Origin: Filosporella fistucella
Taxonomy: Eukaryota > Ascomycota > Leotiomycetes > Helotiales
NCBI GenBank assembly: GCA_030077755.1
Contig: JAQJZZ010000014.1
Coordinates: forward strand, 868,001 to 932,000
Length of the DNA: 64,000 nt
Direction of reading: 5' to 3'
Notes under the pieces: model-generated
Told to the model about the DNA's origin: nothing
Database searches by the model: none
The model's input: only the letters and a program-made list of their open reading frames with translations
Translations under genes and position numbers: made by a program
Part shown: piece after piece, positions 47,553 through 60,302 of the stretch
Layout of the letters: each line of letters begins with the position of its first letter
How positions within the stretch are numbered: position 1 is the stretch's first letter

Positions 47553-49351
47553 TTTTGGCATCATTTGGAATACATCGCTGTCTTCAGAAGCAGTCTGTCA
47601 CTTGAGCCAAATATTGACTCTAATTATTGGCGCCGCTCATGGTCCCCATTTTCCAGGGCACACTTAGAGAGTGCCTTGCTCTTCTTGCCTTTGCATCTTT
47701 TTTACTTTTGCGTTTAGCAAGGACTGGGGTGGCATTATTCAATCTCGTGGTTGTAAGACCGAGGCGGAAGGGGGCAAGGGAAGGGCAAAGCTCAAGGGTC
47801 GGGTCGAAGGGAGTGAAGGGAGGGAGGGAATACAAGGGCCAGCCAAGTGCGTGACCCGATATGGACCAGGAGAATTATTAAGGTAAGGTAAGAAATAATT
47901 GTACGTCCGTATGTGAAGGTACTTCGTACAGTCAGTCAGTAACAACAGATTGGTATGGGTATTTTGTCGCGGAAACCCAAGCGGAGGTCGATCGGAAAAA
48001 GCAAAACTTCTCAATCCTTAGAATGCTCAACCCTCATCAACAACATCAAGCCAACCACAAGCCCGAAGTCCACACTCCACTCGCCTCGTCCGTACAACAC
48101 ATCCCTCGCCTCGACTCCTCGACCATTCTCCTGCACACCACTGCAACCGCACATCTTCAAACACTGGAGACGAGAGACCAGACCAGACCACACACCATGG
48201 CCTTGAACCATGAGGCATAAACTGCGATAATTTAATTTCGTCCTGAATAGCAACAATACCACCTCTACACTTTGTACTGATCGCATTGAGACTCCCACCT
48301 GCGCACCGGGCCTCTCGTCCCTCCCTCCATTGCCTCCTTTCTGCCAGCATCAACCAGGTTTTTCCAAACACCGACCACATCTAATCTCAACACAGGCCAA
48401 CCAGCAAGTCTATCCGCCGCAGCTTCGACCATCTGGAGCAAACAAGCGACGGCGGCTCAATTGAGGGTCCTCTCCACTGCAGACTGCAAATATTCTAAAC
48501 TGAACCCACTCAAGCCCAGACGAGAATAATTCGCCGCTCTCCGTAGCGCTCCCCATTGCAGAAACACATTATTATGTACACAGGACGTCACTTGGAGACT
48601 CGGTCTTGGAACAGAGAGTCGTAGAGCGAAGAGCAGAGTCGTGACACAAATCGTTCGTGCTGGGTACATTCGGGACGGCGCGGTTCCAAGCTCAGAGATC
48701 CAAGTCCAGTGCTTCGGGTAGTGCATTATTGGAATTGCTCTGCCCTGGGATTGGGATCGCCATTTGACGGTGACTGGTACGGCAACTTACAACAATAAGC
48801 AGTTTATCGTTACCGTTACTTTGTTCATTGGTTTGGCCCGAAATAGTACCACAGTTCGGCTCCAGTCTTTGCACCTTCACTCTTCTGTTGCAGCCTCTCC
48901 TCGACGCCCGTGAGAGCCATTTGTCCCAGGGATGGTTTGAGCCAGCTGCAGTGGAGCGGTGTTGTGTTGCGGTGGCAGACTGGGATGGAATGGGTTGGGG
49001 CTTTTCAAGTTCGAGTGGTGGTGCTGTTGCTGATGCTAGAAGAGTAGTGGTGAAGTTTGCCTGGCTTGGGCTGGCTCGCGGGAGTCTGGTCTCTCTCACA
49101 ACTCACGGTACGGAGTCCATCTGTAAACAATCCGAGCTGCTCCTACCCTACCGCCCTAGTCTTCGATCGCTCCCACCTCTCTCATATTGACTACTCCTAT
49201 TCGGGCAGTACAGGCCTTTCCCAGCAATCCCAGCTGAAAGGTCAAGGTGAAAGCCACCCGTTCAGGGTGATCAGCGACCCGTGCTCTGTCTCAGTCACAA
49301 CAAGAACCCGCCCATTGCTCAATCCGTCAAATGCCCACTCCTCCTCCAATC

Positions 49352-49407
49352 CATGACCACTAACCACTGACCACTAACCACTACTGAACTACTGACTACT
49401 GACTCCT
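49352..49407. repeat. ACCACTA / ACTGACT minisatellite
   Basis: Roughly seven short units of GACCACTAACCACT followed by ACTACTGA words. A short tandem repeat in the probable flbD upstream region. Confidence 0.5.
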
Positions 49408-50622
49408 CCGAACAGTACCTACGGACAGAAAGAAACTGGCCAGTGACCTTTACAGCACATCCACCGCACAACCACACTTACCCGGCCCACTAATGTCCCT
49501 CCCTCCTGGTCTGGTCTTCTTCCACATTTTACACTCTCTTCAACTCTCGAACAGTACCTACAGTACATACCAGGGCCCCGGACGGCCCAGGTTCCTCGTT
49601 GACGTTTCCAAATATCACCACTATTACACAGCTCTTAATAGTAGAAACACCCACGTCCCAGGAATCAGGATATCCCCCTCCCCCTACCTCCTCCCCAGAA
49701 GATATCCCCGGTCCCATGGCATATGCCTGATCGTTGCGTTTGCACTGAACCCCCACCTCACTACCACCACTTGTAACTGGCTACCACAAGACCATTCCGT
49801 AGGACGAGCATCCGATCTTCTTCCATTTATATATCCATCTCCCAGCTGCAGTGTGTCTTGTGCTCTCACCACCATCGATATATCTCACCCTTCATCGTCA
49901 ACTTCCTCCATCATCACTCTCTCCCCGACACTTCAAGGAACGGTGTCAGAAACCAAAACGGTCAGCCGCCATCGTTGATCGAATCTACGTCCCGATATCG
50001 TTATCGTCACTTTCATCCAGTCACCACTTTCCTCTCACAATCTCATTCGAGGTGACTTGAGTCAAGAAACCTGCCAAGCAGCTCCTGTTTGGATTGATCG
50101 ACACGAATCCACCAGACCAGCCGCTATTTGGACAACTGTCAACGAACAGAATCTCCCCCCGCATCTGCCGCCATATTGTCAATCCCGATCAGAGCATCTG
50201 TAACTACACTACTCTGGGTATAACGCCGGACTTTGACGGTAGTGGTTTCGTCAATTGTCTCCTATCTCAACAGCTACAAGTCCACTTGTACAAGAAGCCC
50301 TTGCCGTGGCCGCTACTCATCATTCCCAGTTTCTCCTGGCGTCTAGACAAGGCAAGCCTCACACCGTCCTCCCGTAGGAGCGGAACATCTCAGGTCCACA
50401 ATCAAATTACAGGCCACAAGCCACCCTATAGCTATTATAGCTAGAACTATTCGGACTTTATAATACACTACTGGCCCGACAATCGACATTATATCTCAGC
50501 TGCCTCCCAACGGCTATTAGTTCTCCCACTGTTCATCCTCCATTCAAGGCTTTGTCTCCGCCAAATCCTTTGGAGGCAAAATATCACTTTTCTAATCCTC
50601 AATCACCACATCACATCGCATC

Positions 50623-51579
50623 ATGTCATCGTCACATCGACGAGGGCCTTGGTCCCAAGGAGAGGATGCTTACCTCGTTCAGCTTGTCCATACACAAGGA
50701 GCTTTGAACTGGGTCCGCATTGCTCAACTTATCGGATCTCGTTCGCCGAAACAATGTCGCGAGAGGTATCACCAGAACCTCAAGCCATCACTTAACCATG
50801 AACCCATTAGTCCAGAGGAGGGCTTAATGATCGAGCGTATGGTTGGAGAAATGGGAAAGCGCTGGGCCGAGATCGCAAGAAGACTCCATGGTCGAAGCGA
50901 CAACGCGGTCAAGAACTGGTGGAATGGGAGTATGAACAGAAGACGACGACTTGTTCTCCGTCGAAGAACATCTTCACAACACCCCAATAGCTTTGATGAG
51001 AGCGCACAATCATGTTCCTTCGCAAGACCAGCAGCCAACCGTCCTCTCACTATCTCAGCAAGCCACTACCCGTCGAGGCGAGGCGATGTGCCTCTCCCAT
51101 CCCCAGCAGTATCAGAAGCTTCAAGAGCAGAATCAGTCGAGGGAGCCCCATCTCTCATCTCAGACAGCAGCTCCGCCTTCTCTATATCCCCCCGTCTCGC
51201 AAAATCACCCAGCATCGAACTTCCTCCTCTCAACTCGTATAGGGACACCAGACGGCCATCTCTCCCAGCTCTTCCATTCAGACCAAACAACTTCCTGTCC
51301 GAAAGCTCAGAGAACTCATCGTACACCTTCGCATCGCGCTTTCAGAGTGACTCGAAGGCACAAAACTTGAGTGCTATCTCACCTCCAATGTATCAACGGC
51401 ACGATCAATCACAGATGTCTCTTCACTCCCCAAGAGATTATCGTTACGAGCGACCTCAGCTGATGACTGCACCACCTACACCAGTACAGCTTGCTCCTCT
51501 CCAGCTTTCACCTCGCCGAGAACGCCTCGAGCAATCAGACCGAGACTCTCGGATGACTGTCTCAAGGTTGTTAGCATAG
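50623..51579 (+). CDS. flbD: FlbD-type Myb transcription factor (conidiation regulator)
   Basis: Two-repeat Myb DNA-binding protein of the FlbD (Aspergillus) / RCA-1 (Neurospora) family, which in Aspergillus acts upstream of brlA in asexual development. Single exon, 318 aa. Repeat 1 (about 6-56): RRGPWSQGEDAYLVQLVHTQ, NWVRIAQLIGSRSPKQCRER. Repeat 2 (about 60-110): ISPEEGLMIERMVGEMGKRW, AEIARRLHGRSDNAVKNWWN, followed by the basic run NRRRRLVLRRR. The regularly spaced Trp residues and the SRSPKQC and RSDNAVKNWWN recognition helices are nearly invariant in this family. The rest is Ser/Pro/Arg-rich and disordered, with PPTPVQLAPLQLSP near the C-terminus. It is preceded by a very long spacer and pyrimidine-rich leader. 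The family is secure; the developmental role here is inferred. Confidence 0.93.
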   Translation: MSSSHRRGPWSQGEDAYLVQLVHTQGALNWVRIAQLIGSRSPKQCRERYHQNLKPSLNHEPISPEEGLMIERMVGEMGKRWAEIARRLHGRSDNAVKNWWNGSMNRRRRLVLRRRTSSQHPNSFDESAQSCSFARPAANRPLTISASHYPSRRGDVPLPSPAVSEASRAESVEGAPSLISDSSSAFSISPRLAKSPSIELPPLNSYRDTRRPSLPALPFRPNNFLSESSENSSYTFASRFQSDSKAQNLSAISPPMYQRHDQSQMSLHSPRDYRYERPQLMTAPPTPVQLAPLQLSPRRERLEQSDRDSRMTVSRLLA

Positions 51580-54500
51580 AGTTCTTTCCCGGATTTACAA
51601 AAACGGTGGTTTTGTCTTTGCATTGTAATGTTAGGAGTAGGGAGGAACAGGAAATTGGGAGGACGATTATGTTTATCATGAGCAATGTCTTTTGTTTGTT
51701 ATATTATGATACGAATTGGAATAGGAAGGATAGGAAAGGAGGGGATAATACCTTGTATATTTGTTAGCTGATACCCACTCGAACCATATTTGCCGGATCA
51801 TATATTTATTGTAGATGCCAGGCTTCTTTTGGAGATAAAATATTATATTGTTTTAATCTACATGTGTTTTCTCCATTGCATTTCGTGAACGCGTTACTTG
51901 ATACTTCTCGACTTTACACGCTTCAAGTTCACTTCTCTCCTTCTCAACAAATTTAGGCTGAACGGCGCGCCAAGTATCACAGGATGGTCCATCAGAGCCA
52001 TCATCAAGTCCCAAGACGAGCCAATTTCCAATTTCCACACCATTCAGTCACGACAATCCCCAACACCTGCCAGCCTCTCGGTCCCTTCCGACTCACTCGC
52101 ATTCATAAACCTATGTACGAAATAATTGCATCACGCCTTAAAAGACGCCGGTCTCAAGCATCTAGACTTGAACTTAAAAGATGGAGCAATCACGAACAAA
52201 GCCTCACGGCTCAATTCTACTACCTTTCTTTACCACCGAAAGGGGAAACTGGGAAAGAGGCAGATGTTAAAGTTTTGTAGGTGCAGGTGTATGCGTCGGG
52301 GAGCGACGGAGGCATCGCCGGGGGATTGTGCGGGAGGATAATTTTTTAGGTAATATAGTTTAATATTCTATTGAAGAGTGGAGACTGGAAGAAAATAGAA
52401 GACACAAGTTTGAGTAGTAGTAAAGAGCAGAAAACATGAGAAACATGTGAACTGATGTCTTCGTGAAGGGAAAGTGAGCAAGAAAACCCGAGATCTACGA
52501 GATGTGTCGAGATCAACATCTTACGGAAACCATACCGATGATCTACCGTAGTCAAGATCTGGATGTGACTCTGTGAGATTGAAACGTACATACTTCTAGA
52601 GAAAAGAAGAAAAGAACAAACGGGAATTCATAGCCAGGCCAATGAGAGAGATTCAGTGACAGGTATTCAGATCTTAGTTGGGGAGTAGAATACTCTAAGC
52701 ACGAAGCGTTGGAGCTTAAATTGTGCGCGGCCGCAGTCAGCAAGATGAAGATTGGCGTGAGCAAGTTAAGTAGATCTAGTGTTGCTTGGAAGGATATGGC
52801 ATTTCTCGCATCTGATCGGGATACTGCGTTTGTTTCTCTACCTCCTTTAAGATCATCACCTCCTTTCCTATGCTTCGGCTTCAAGAGGAGGTCGTACATA
52901 AGATTTCTGCACGAGGAAAAAGTAAAAAGTATCTAGCTGGGAACATATTCATGCGAAAGGATGCGTACCTGCCTGAATATACGTACCTAAAGAATAGCTG
53001 AGCATTGATATGGGTATCCTAGGTAGAATATTTATGATGCGGATCAGAATTCGTCATATGTCTCATATTTTCAATTACCTTTTTCTGATATAGAACCTGG
53101 GAAAAGGAAAGAAGAGACAGTCAGTCACCTGAAGAGAATTTTAAGATTTGGATGAACTTCTCTATTTTCAGCTGTGTATGGTACACCGGATTCGAAACAT
53201 ATTCCATCATTTAAGATCTACAAATGTTTCCACATTGAAGGATTAGCTACCGGTAGAAGAATGCAATTGTATGATCATAAGCTGGAATCTCGGCTCATGA
53301 AGAGCACATTGAAGTACAGGTAGCCAAAGCATAAATCGTCTAATTAACGCATCAAACAAAAAGCTAACATAGATCCCGTCTCCATCTCTTGAAGAGTATA
53401 GACGGACTGAACACCGGTGTCTTGATGGCGGAAAGGTAATCTAGCATACGCATCGCAGGCGGTTAACAAAGCGTTGAGATGGTGAAGACGCTACCGGACC
53501 ACTAACCGGACATCCCCTCCTTCCCTTCTTCTTGCTTTGACTCGTGATTTGAGCTCAGAGTACTCTTGAGGTACGGTATCATCGTACATTGACTATTGAC
53601 ATACTTGAGATATCACGATGAAACATCGGGATACCACCCTCTTGTTGCATTTCCCAAATACACCATTCTAGTATCAAAATCAACGTCAATTCCCATTCTT
53701 CTTCCCCACACTACCTTAATCGATCACTAATCACTACCCTCTGCTCATCTCCCAAGTACCCATCCCCATAACTCAAAAGCCAACACACTGCTCTACTATT
53801 AACCTCTTCCCGTTACCTTCCTCCCTCTCATCCGTTGCGTTGCCCACTACAGCGACAGTCCGTCAGCCGCTTGGATCGACGCTAGGATTGGGATCGGATC
53901 GCCAGCTGTAACCGTTAACGGTGCGCATCCCTCTTGCAAATCCCCCATCCTGCGAATGAAAAACCAGCACATCCCCTCTGCAAATCACGGTGCTAAATCC
54001 CAATGCAGAAAAGCAAGGCAGGCTGAGCAAAAGTGGAGGTTGGATTGAAAGGTAACGCTACGAGCACGGGAGGGTAAGATGGGACGCGAATTATAGCTGC
54101 TGATCTTAAGGCTGTACTTTGTACGTGTACTTGGCAGACAGCCTAGATTGAGCGTGATCGCTCGGGAGGATTACCTTGGATGGGGCTCACAAGACGACGG
54201 ATTGGGGAAGAGGTACCCTGGGATTTGAATGCAGGTGATGGACTGTGATACTGCATTGGTGAGATGCAGACACGGGTAGATCTACTTCTTTCCTTCAACC
54301 ATTTCTTAGAGCAAGCAGCGTGCTTTAGTCTGGTACGGACGGTATTTATCTAGGGGAACGTATATCTGTTGGAAATGCAGCTACTTTATGTATGAACGGC
54401 TGGGAGCTTGTAGTGCGCATTAGGCGTTAAGGGAAGGAAACGGATAGGAAAATATGTTTTGCATAAGGTTCAATGGTGAGATCTGTACGTTGTATGTCTG

Positions 54501-55303
54501 TGAGATGAGAGTGAGGGGATTGGGTCAGTTTCGATGATGCCATGTCAGGAGATCTGGATCTTGGGAGAAGGAGACATGTGAATACCATGTGAAAAGTGTT
54601 TGGTGCTTGGCCCCAAGAAAGATTCCGGGAGCGCTTGGGTTTTCTTATTTGCAGACAGAGCCTAGCTGCAATGGTGGTTATGATTTAGACTGAGAGGAAT
54701 AGGGGAAGGAAAAGGGAAAAGGGAAGAGGTAGGCAAAAGGACTTGTAAAATCTAGAGCTCCTAGAAAAGAAGGGAACCATGCAATAGTGCTGATATGGAA
54801 TAGAGTGAAATTGATCTTCCAATGCCCCAAACGTTGCGAGAGATATCCCCCTTTCTTTTTTTGTCAAATTATTTCGATGTCCCAACATTTTGCCTTCGCA
54901 ACTTGACATACATGTACATCGAAAATCACCTGTACACTCGCACTTGACCTAAGTGCTTCCCCAGTGAGCATCAGGGAAATATTCGTGTCAAGCTCATAAG
55001 CTCCTTCTGCTCGCGCGACACGGGCTATATAGAAACACCTCAAATATTAACCGATTCCATTCAAATCGACAGGACATAACGACTGCATTGTACGCTTTGC
55101 GAAGGGTATCTAGCAAGCATGATCATTAGCTCTCTTGAGCTACCTTGGCCAAGGTTCAACTCAGGTACTCCAATATCCCTCTCAGAGATCCGCCCATTCA
55201 TTTAACCATCAAATGACTCCGTCGCTGCACGCTCAAAGACACCCATAACCAACCCAGCCCAACGCCTGTTCTATAATTTGTCAAATCCCTTGTAACTCGA
55301 AGG
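51580..55303. other. 3.7 kb spacer between convergent flbD and OGT
   Basis: No supported gene. A 115-codon minus frame at 52552-52899 is unrecognised. 53.5-53.95 kb is C-rich on +, and the palindrome ACCGTTAACGGT lies at 53911-53922. Both flanking genes end into this spacer, so its size is large for 3' sequence alone. A non-coding transcript is possible. Confidence 0.45.
53911..53922. promoter_or_regulatory. Perfect palindrome ACCGTTAACGGT (paired Myb-type cores)
   Basis: A 12-bp perfect palindrome that contains the Myb core CCGTTA on both strands. It is placed in the spacer downstream of flbD. Binding by a Myb protein is a guess from the consensus only. Confidence 0.25.
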
Positions 55304-58300
55304 TCAAAGGTAAATATCTCCGCCCTGATTGTTCACCCATTTATCCCATGCTTTCTCATATGCACACTCCAAATCCCGAACCCATCTTTTAGTATCGAAA
55401 AGAGCACACGTCCATCGACTTTCATACAACAATTTGCGAAGCTCTCCAAGTCGTCCAATTCCTTCTCCATAACCAGAAGAGTTTATTCTGTATGAAAATT
55501 CGCTTGCAAGCTTGATCGCAAATTGCTCGTATTGATCATCATCCTCTGCAATTAATTGACTGGCGGCTATTTTCCCTTGCTCATCCCTCGGAAGAGCACC
55601 TTTCAAAATTGATGCTGCCATTCGTGAGCACATTTTGTAGTTGTATCGAGGCAATGTCAACAGAGGGGTGCTTGACCACAAAACATCGGCGGCAGTCGTG
55701 TGAGCATTGCATTCAGGCGTATCCAAAAACAAGTCGCAGACCCTTGCTCTTGAAATATGCTGGTGTTTAGGCGCGACGTCTGTGAACCAGATTCGTGATG
55801 CAACACTTTCACCTGCCCAATCCTGCGCAGTACGTTTCAGGTTACTCTCACCTAGATCGGGAAATCGAAGTAACCACAAAATGGCTTTCGGAACCTTATC
55901 CAAGATCCTCAACCATGTCCGAAATGTTGTTGGTTCGATCTGTGCTAATTAGTATGCAGGATTTTGTCTGGTCGAGTTAACTGACCTTGTATAATTGATT
56001 GAAGTTCCCAAGAATTATAGCATCGTCAGATAGGCTAGGAAATAGCTCCTTCCGCATTTGCCATCGCTTTGACTGTTCATCGTCCCAAGACATTCGGTTT
56101 TCTCGAGGCTCTGACTGAGCATGATCGCAACAGAAAAATGTATCCCTGCAGAATATGATATTCTCGGAATAAACCCAATCTTCTGCTTCTTGTGACTGTT
56201 GGTCCTCCAGCAGATCTTCCAGATCGACGTTTCGCCGCCAAGGTCTCAAGGTCGAAGGAGGAATCGCAGTCTCATCTGCAAGTATATAATCGCACCACTC
56301 TGCACCGAGTGTCCCTGCAAAGCCCATGAATGACATCTGTATTGGGGCTGGCCGAGCTGCAAAAACTTCATTTCTCGCTCCTCTGGTGTATCCATTTAGA
56401 TTTACGAGGATATGAATCTCATCCTGCACGATCTGTTGCACTAATCGATCTGCTGACCAGGAGCTCGCATCATGAAATACCGGAGCTTCGCGCTCAATTT
56501 GATGCCTATGAACTGAATTGTCGCTCGCAGTTGTAGCATAACAAAACGCCTTAGCACGAGATATGTCGTGTAGCCCAAATACCGACTGCATACTGAGTTC
56601 AATTAGCATTTACGACTCATGAATTATTGCTCAAACCTACAGATGTGCCAAAGGATGGTTATTGAAGTCCGAAGAAACATATCCAATGTTGAGGTGTGGA
56701 GCTGGCGGCGGCGGCGGACGGAAGACTGAACCTTGCATCCATGGAGCTCGAAGAGTGGAACATGATATCCTGAGTCCATTCCTCTGGGATATCATTCGAA
56801 TGTCTTTCGCGGATAATGGGCAAGTGAAGGTATGAAAAGGGAGAACTGTCGGTGCCGAAGGCACTGTCAAGCTGCTTGGAAGTTGTGGTCGAGGGTAATG
56901 AGATTCAGGTAGTTGTCGCTTTTCGATATACTTATCACGATACCATCGGTAAGTGACTCGTCTTACAGCTCTCTCAATCAATCTTACAACACGAGCCCCT
57001 TCCCACCGCTGACCCGCCCATGATGAGAGTGTGGAACGTGTATTAGCACGCTTTTCGGCAGGCCATCTCCCGCCCGAGTCTGCCAGTTCCAATTGTTGAA
57101 GAAGTTGCTGAAGAGTCGGATCCTGAAGTGTTCCTCGCCCCCAAGTTGAACCATCTTTCAGCTGTTTAGACACTATGTCGACCACTCGTTTCATCCAACC
57201 ACCACTGGTGCCTGTGATTTGAGCATCAGAAAGCATACCTGCTTCATCAACATGCCATCTATCCTGTTTCCCGCCGTCCAAAATGACGCCACCACGGGCA
57301 GCCCAACTGCAGACGGAATTGAGAGCGTTCGCAAGTCCACAAACAGCCTCAGCGAAATCTGGGCTGGAAGCTACTGCACGCTTGTAATACTCAATAGCAT
57401 CACTCGTGCGACCTTGGTCTTTCACAGCGTTGGCAAGGTTTGCGAGTGCTATGTCGAATGTACTGTCGCATGCCACAGCTTTCTCATACATGCTGATAGC
57501 GGCTGCTAGCTGTCCAATATCCTTGAGAAGACTTCCCAGGTTGGTATAAATGTGGGCATGTTTGGAGTCGAGATTGAGGCCATAATTATAATAAGCAAGT
57601 GCTAAAGCTACACCACTTCCTTCTACAACGCCAGGGATTTGTGGGTGAGCTGAACTGTCTCTAACGAACATTCGACGCTGGGACGGTGGTTGCTGGACGC
57701 TTGCGAGAAGGATGCCAACATTGTTCGCAGTCGATGGACTAGGTTGCAGCGACAACGATAGATAGTACAAAGCGAGGATATCCCCGACACCTGTTGGCAT
57801 TCTGGATATGCGTTGCCGGGCACTACTATTAGACATAGCATCTTGGAAGATCTTGGCCAGAGAAAGTAGAGAGTTGCTGGTTGTAGATATTGCTGCTTTC
57901 TTTGCCATTCCATCAGGAACGTAGCGCAGCCCAGGGAGATTGCCGTTCTTCGCAAATACCAACCTTGCAGTCTGCAATGCCTTGTCTGGAGGAAGGAGCA
58001 GTGGAGAGGAATTGGAGGCTGAAACGGATGACCTGTAGTCGGAGCGCATTGGATTTATCCCGTCCAAAGAGAGAATGCTGATAATTCTGCGAATTAAGTC
58101 CTGGATGCCATGAAACCCTCTACCAGTACTGATAAGTACAGCGTCCTCAAACGCCTTCGATGCTCCATCGATATCACCGAGAGCGTATAGCATGTTCCCT
58201 TTAGCATGTACTAAAGCTAGAATTCGACCGTTTTCGGAGCCAGGAACGGAGAAACCACTCGAAGCAAAACCAGGCAGCGTTGAACCATCTTCGCTGTCCC

Positions 58301-60302
58301 TAATGGATGGTGATCGGAAAAGTTTCTCCCCATCAGCCTCGTATTCGTAATCGAGTGCGATTGTTTCTGAAGAAGTCCCCAGAGACCCACACGAATCCCG
58401 ATCTGTATTGCTTGAAGTTTCACTAAAGTAATCCAGAGAATCCTCGGCCCTCGGGAGACGCAAGGAGCGCTCAACGAATTCGATGATGTTGACCGCTTCA
58501 CTGCCTCTGTGGTCACCACACAGAAGACCAATCAAATGCTCAACAGCCTCGAAGTAGCTTGGACGGAGTTTCACCGATTGCAACCAATGCTGTTCGGCTT
58601 CTTCCCTTCGATTCAAACACAACAAGGTAGCCGCTAGATTAGAGATGGCCTCAACGTGCCTTAAAGTTTGTTAGATGGTGACTTAAAGACGGTGAAATGG
58701 GGAGACCTACTTCGGATCCAAGGCTATAATTTTAGAGTACCAGTCAAGAGCCTTGTGATATTCTTCTAGTCCGTACGCCAGACAACCTCCAAGAAGCATC
58801 CCATCAATCCATGTCCAGCCGCTCTGGTCGCAGAGATTAGTCAACATGTCTAGTGCCTCCTTTGCTTTGCTTGTCGGCGAGCTCGTCAGGTGATGGGGCG
58901 CCTGGAATGGAGAAACATAATGGGGCATATCTTGATGTTGGGGTCTCATCTGTCTCAAATCTGCTGTGTTGCTGTCCCATGGCCGAAGCAATGGTGTGAA
59001 GCTACCCGGATGTGATTGTGAACTGTTACCATCGACTCTACTTGCGTCTAGTTCTGTCCAATGTGCGGACGATAACGATGATGCCGGCTGACGAGGAGGT
59101 GTTGGGTATATGGTGTTCTTAGAATAAGTTCGAAAACCTTGAGACTGTCGATTTTGTCGATTTTCCTTCTTGGTCTGGTGCAGAAAAGCTAGGAGATCGA
59201 CATATATGCTATGAGCCCAAGATAAAGTCCTTTCCTTGAAGCGGGGGTTGCTAGCCTTGCTGACTGACTGAGCTGTAGGTGTCCGGGAACCATCAGATAT
59301 GGAAGTATATAGACCTGTATTAACATGATGGGGATGAGATAATGATAGTTTGGTGTATTGGTCTTCATGTGGTATATTGATATTGAGAGGTGTGATTCCG
59401 TGCCCTGTTCGTTGGAGTAAGTCTGCCTCATGCATAAAAGATGGCTGATAGAGAGGAGGCAGGAGATCGGGGATGGGCGGTTGGTCAAATCTTGAATCAA
59501 CAGCTCCATTCATCGGATAGTAGGCATGCTCTCGAACAGCTGCAGGCCTATATGGAACAAATCTCCCATCCGGCCAATACGGTCCATATAGACCACCATC
59601 ATTTGAGGCTGTCGGTCCAGGAGATGGCTGATAAGCCGGCTGGAGGACTGTCGGGATTTGCATTCCCTTATTGGGGAAATAGGCTGCCGCTTGCTGGTTT
59701 CGTATATGCTCCCAAACATTATTTGAATTATCGTTAGGATTATGTGACCAAGCTAATGGACTGTTGTTGATACGCATATCTCCATCAACAGCATTAAACC
59801 GACTGTTCTGACTTGTTTGCTGATATATCCATCCCGTGCTGCCAGATCTCCGTCGACCCCGCATGTCATCGGATGTAGACTGATTATATCTGTCATTCTG
59901 TCCAGCTCCAGATACCGGCAGAACCACATGTTTGAGTGCTGGCGCCTTGCTTGACCATTGTACGGGCGTTCCGTCATAACCAGCAGCCAGAGTTCCATTC
60001 GGCGTTTTCCTCCGTAGCATATGCTCAGAAGGGTCATTGTAAGCTCCCCCAAAATTCTGCCCGTCTGAGTTTCCCCGTGTCAAATTCGGTCGATGATGAT
60101 CTTGACTCTCGACCGGAAAGCCACGATATGGAGGCACATTTATCGAAGGAGAGCCATACGTTCGCTGGCCTCGGAATGGTAGGGGCGCAAGTCGATCTGG
60201 TCTTCTCGAGTTGGAGAGCGGCTCGAACGATGGGGTCGCAAATCCTGCATTTCCAAACTGCTGCGATAAGTCTCGAGGATGATGTGCGATTTGGGGAATC
60301 AT
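55304..60302 (-). CDS. O-GlcNAc transferase, TPR plus GT41 (fungal OGT)
   Basis: Transfers GlcNAc (or a related sugar) from a UDP/GDP donor to Ser/Thr of intracellular proteins. Four exons: 60302-58711, 58659-56641, 56592-55986, 55939-55304 (introns 46-51 bp), 1617 aa. Residues 1-470 are Pro/Asn/Ser/Tyr-rich and probably disordered. TPR-like repeats follow in two groups (about 480-580, and about 665-985), e.g. AHIYTNLGSLLKDIGQLAAA and IALANLANAVKDQGRTSDAI. The GT41 catalytic part starts near 1185 with LNIGYVSSDFNNHPLAHLMQ (His equivalent to the human OGT active-site His, about 1199). It continues with LVNLNGYTRGARNEVFAARP, PIQMSFMGFAGTLGAEWCDY, FNQLYK (key Lys at about 1406, the last codon before an intron), then LFLDTPECNAHTTAADVLW. 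Human OGT is about 1046 aa, so the N-terminal extension is large. Gene very secure; donor specificity (OGT versus POFUT-like SPY) not settled by eye. Confidence 0.95.

Larger units (their letters stand above)
39972..50622. other. 10.6 kb gene desert upstream of flbD
   Basis: No recognised gene. The longest frames are 40145-40552 (+), 43336-43779 (-), 43933-44328 (+) and 49493-49978 (+). They have skewed, low-complexity content, and several lack an ATG. 43.96-44.34 kb and 49.1-50.6 kb are pyrimidine-rich on +, like leader sequence. 47.50-47.55 kb is a GATGTG/GATAGA simple repeat, and 49.35-49.41 kb an ACCACTA/ACTGACT repeat. The stretch next to 50623 is probably flbD promoter and long 5' leader. 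Confidence 0.5.

Noticed and set aside
50094..50444. 116-codon frame in the flbD leader, a candidate upstream ORF
   Set aside because: It begins at TTG rather than ATG, and its composition is that of the leader. No evidence for translation.
52552..52899. 115-aa minus-strand frame downstream of flbD
   Set aside because: ATG-started but unrecognised; its tail is Phe/Leu-rich AT-driven sequence.
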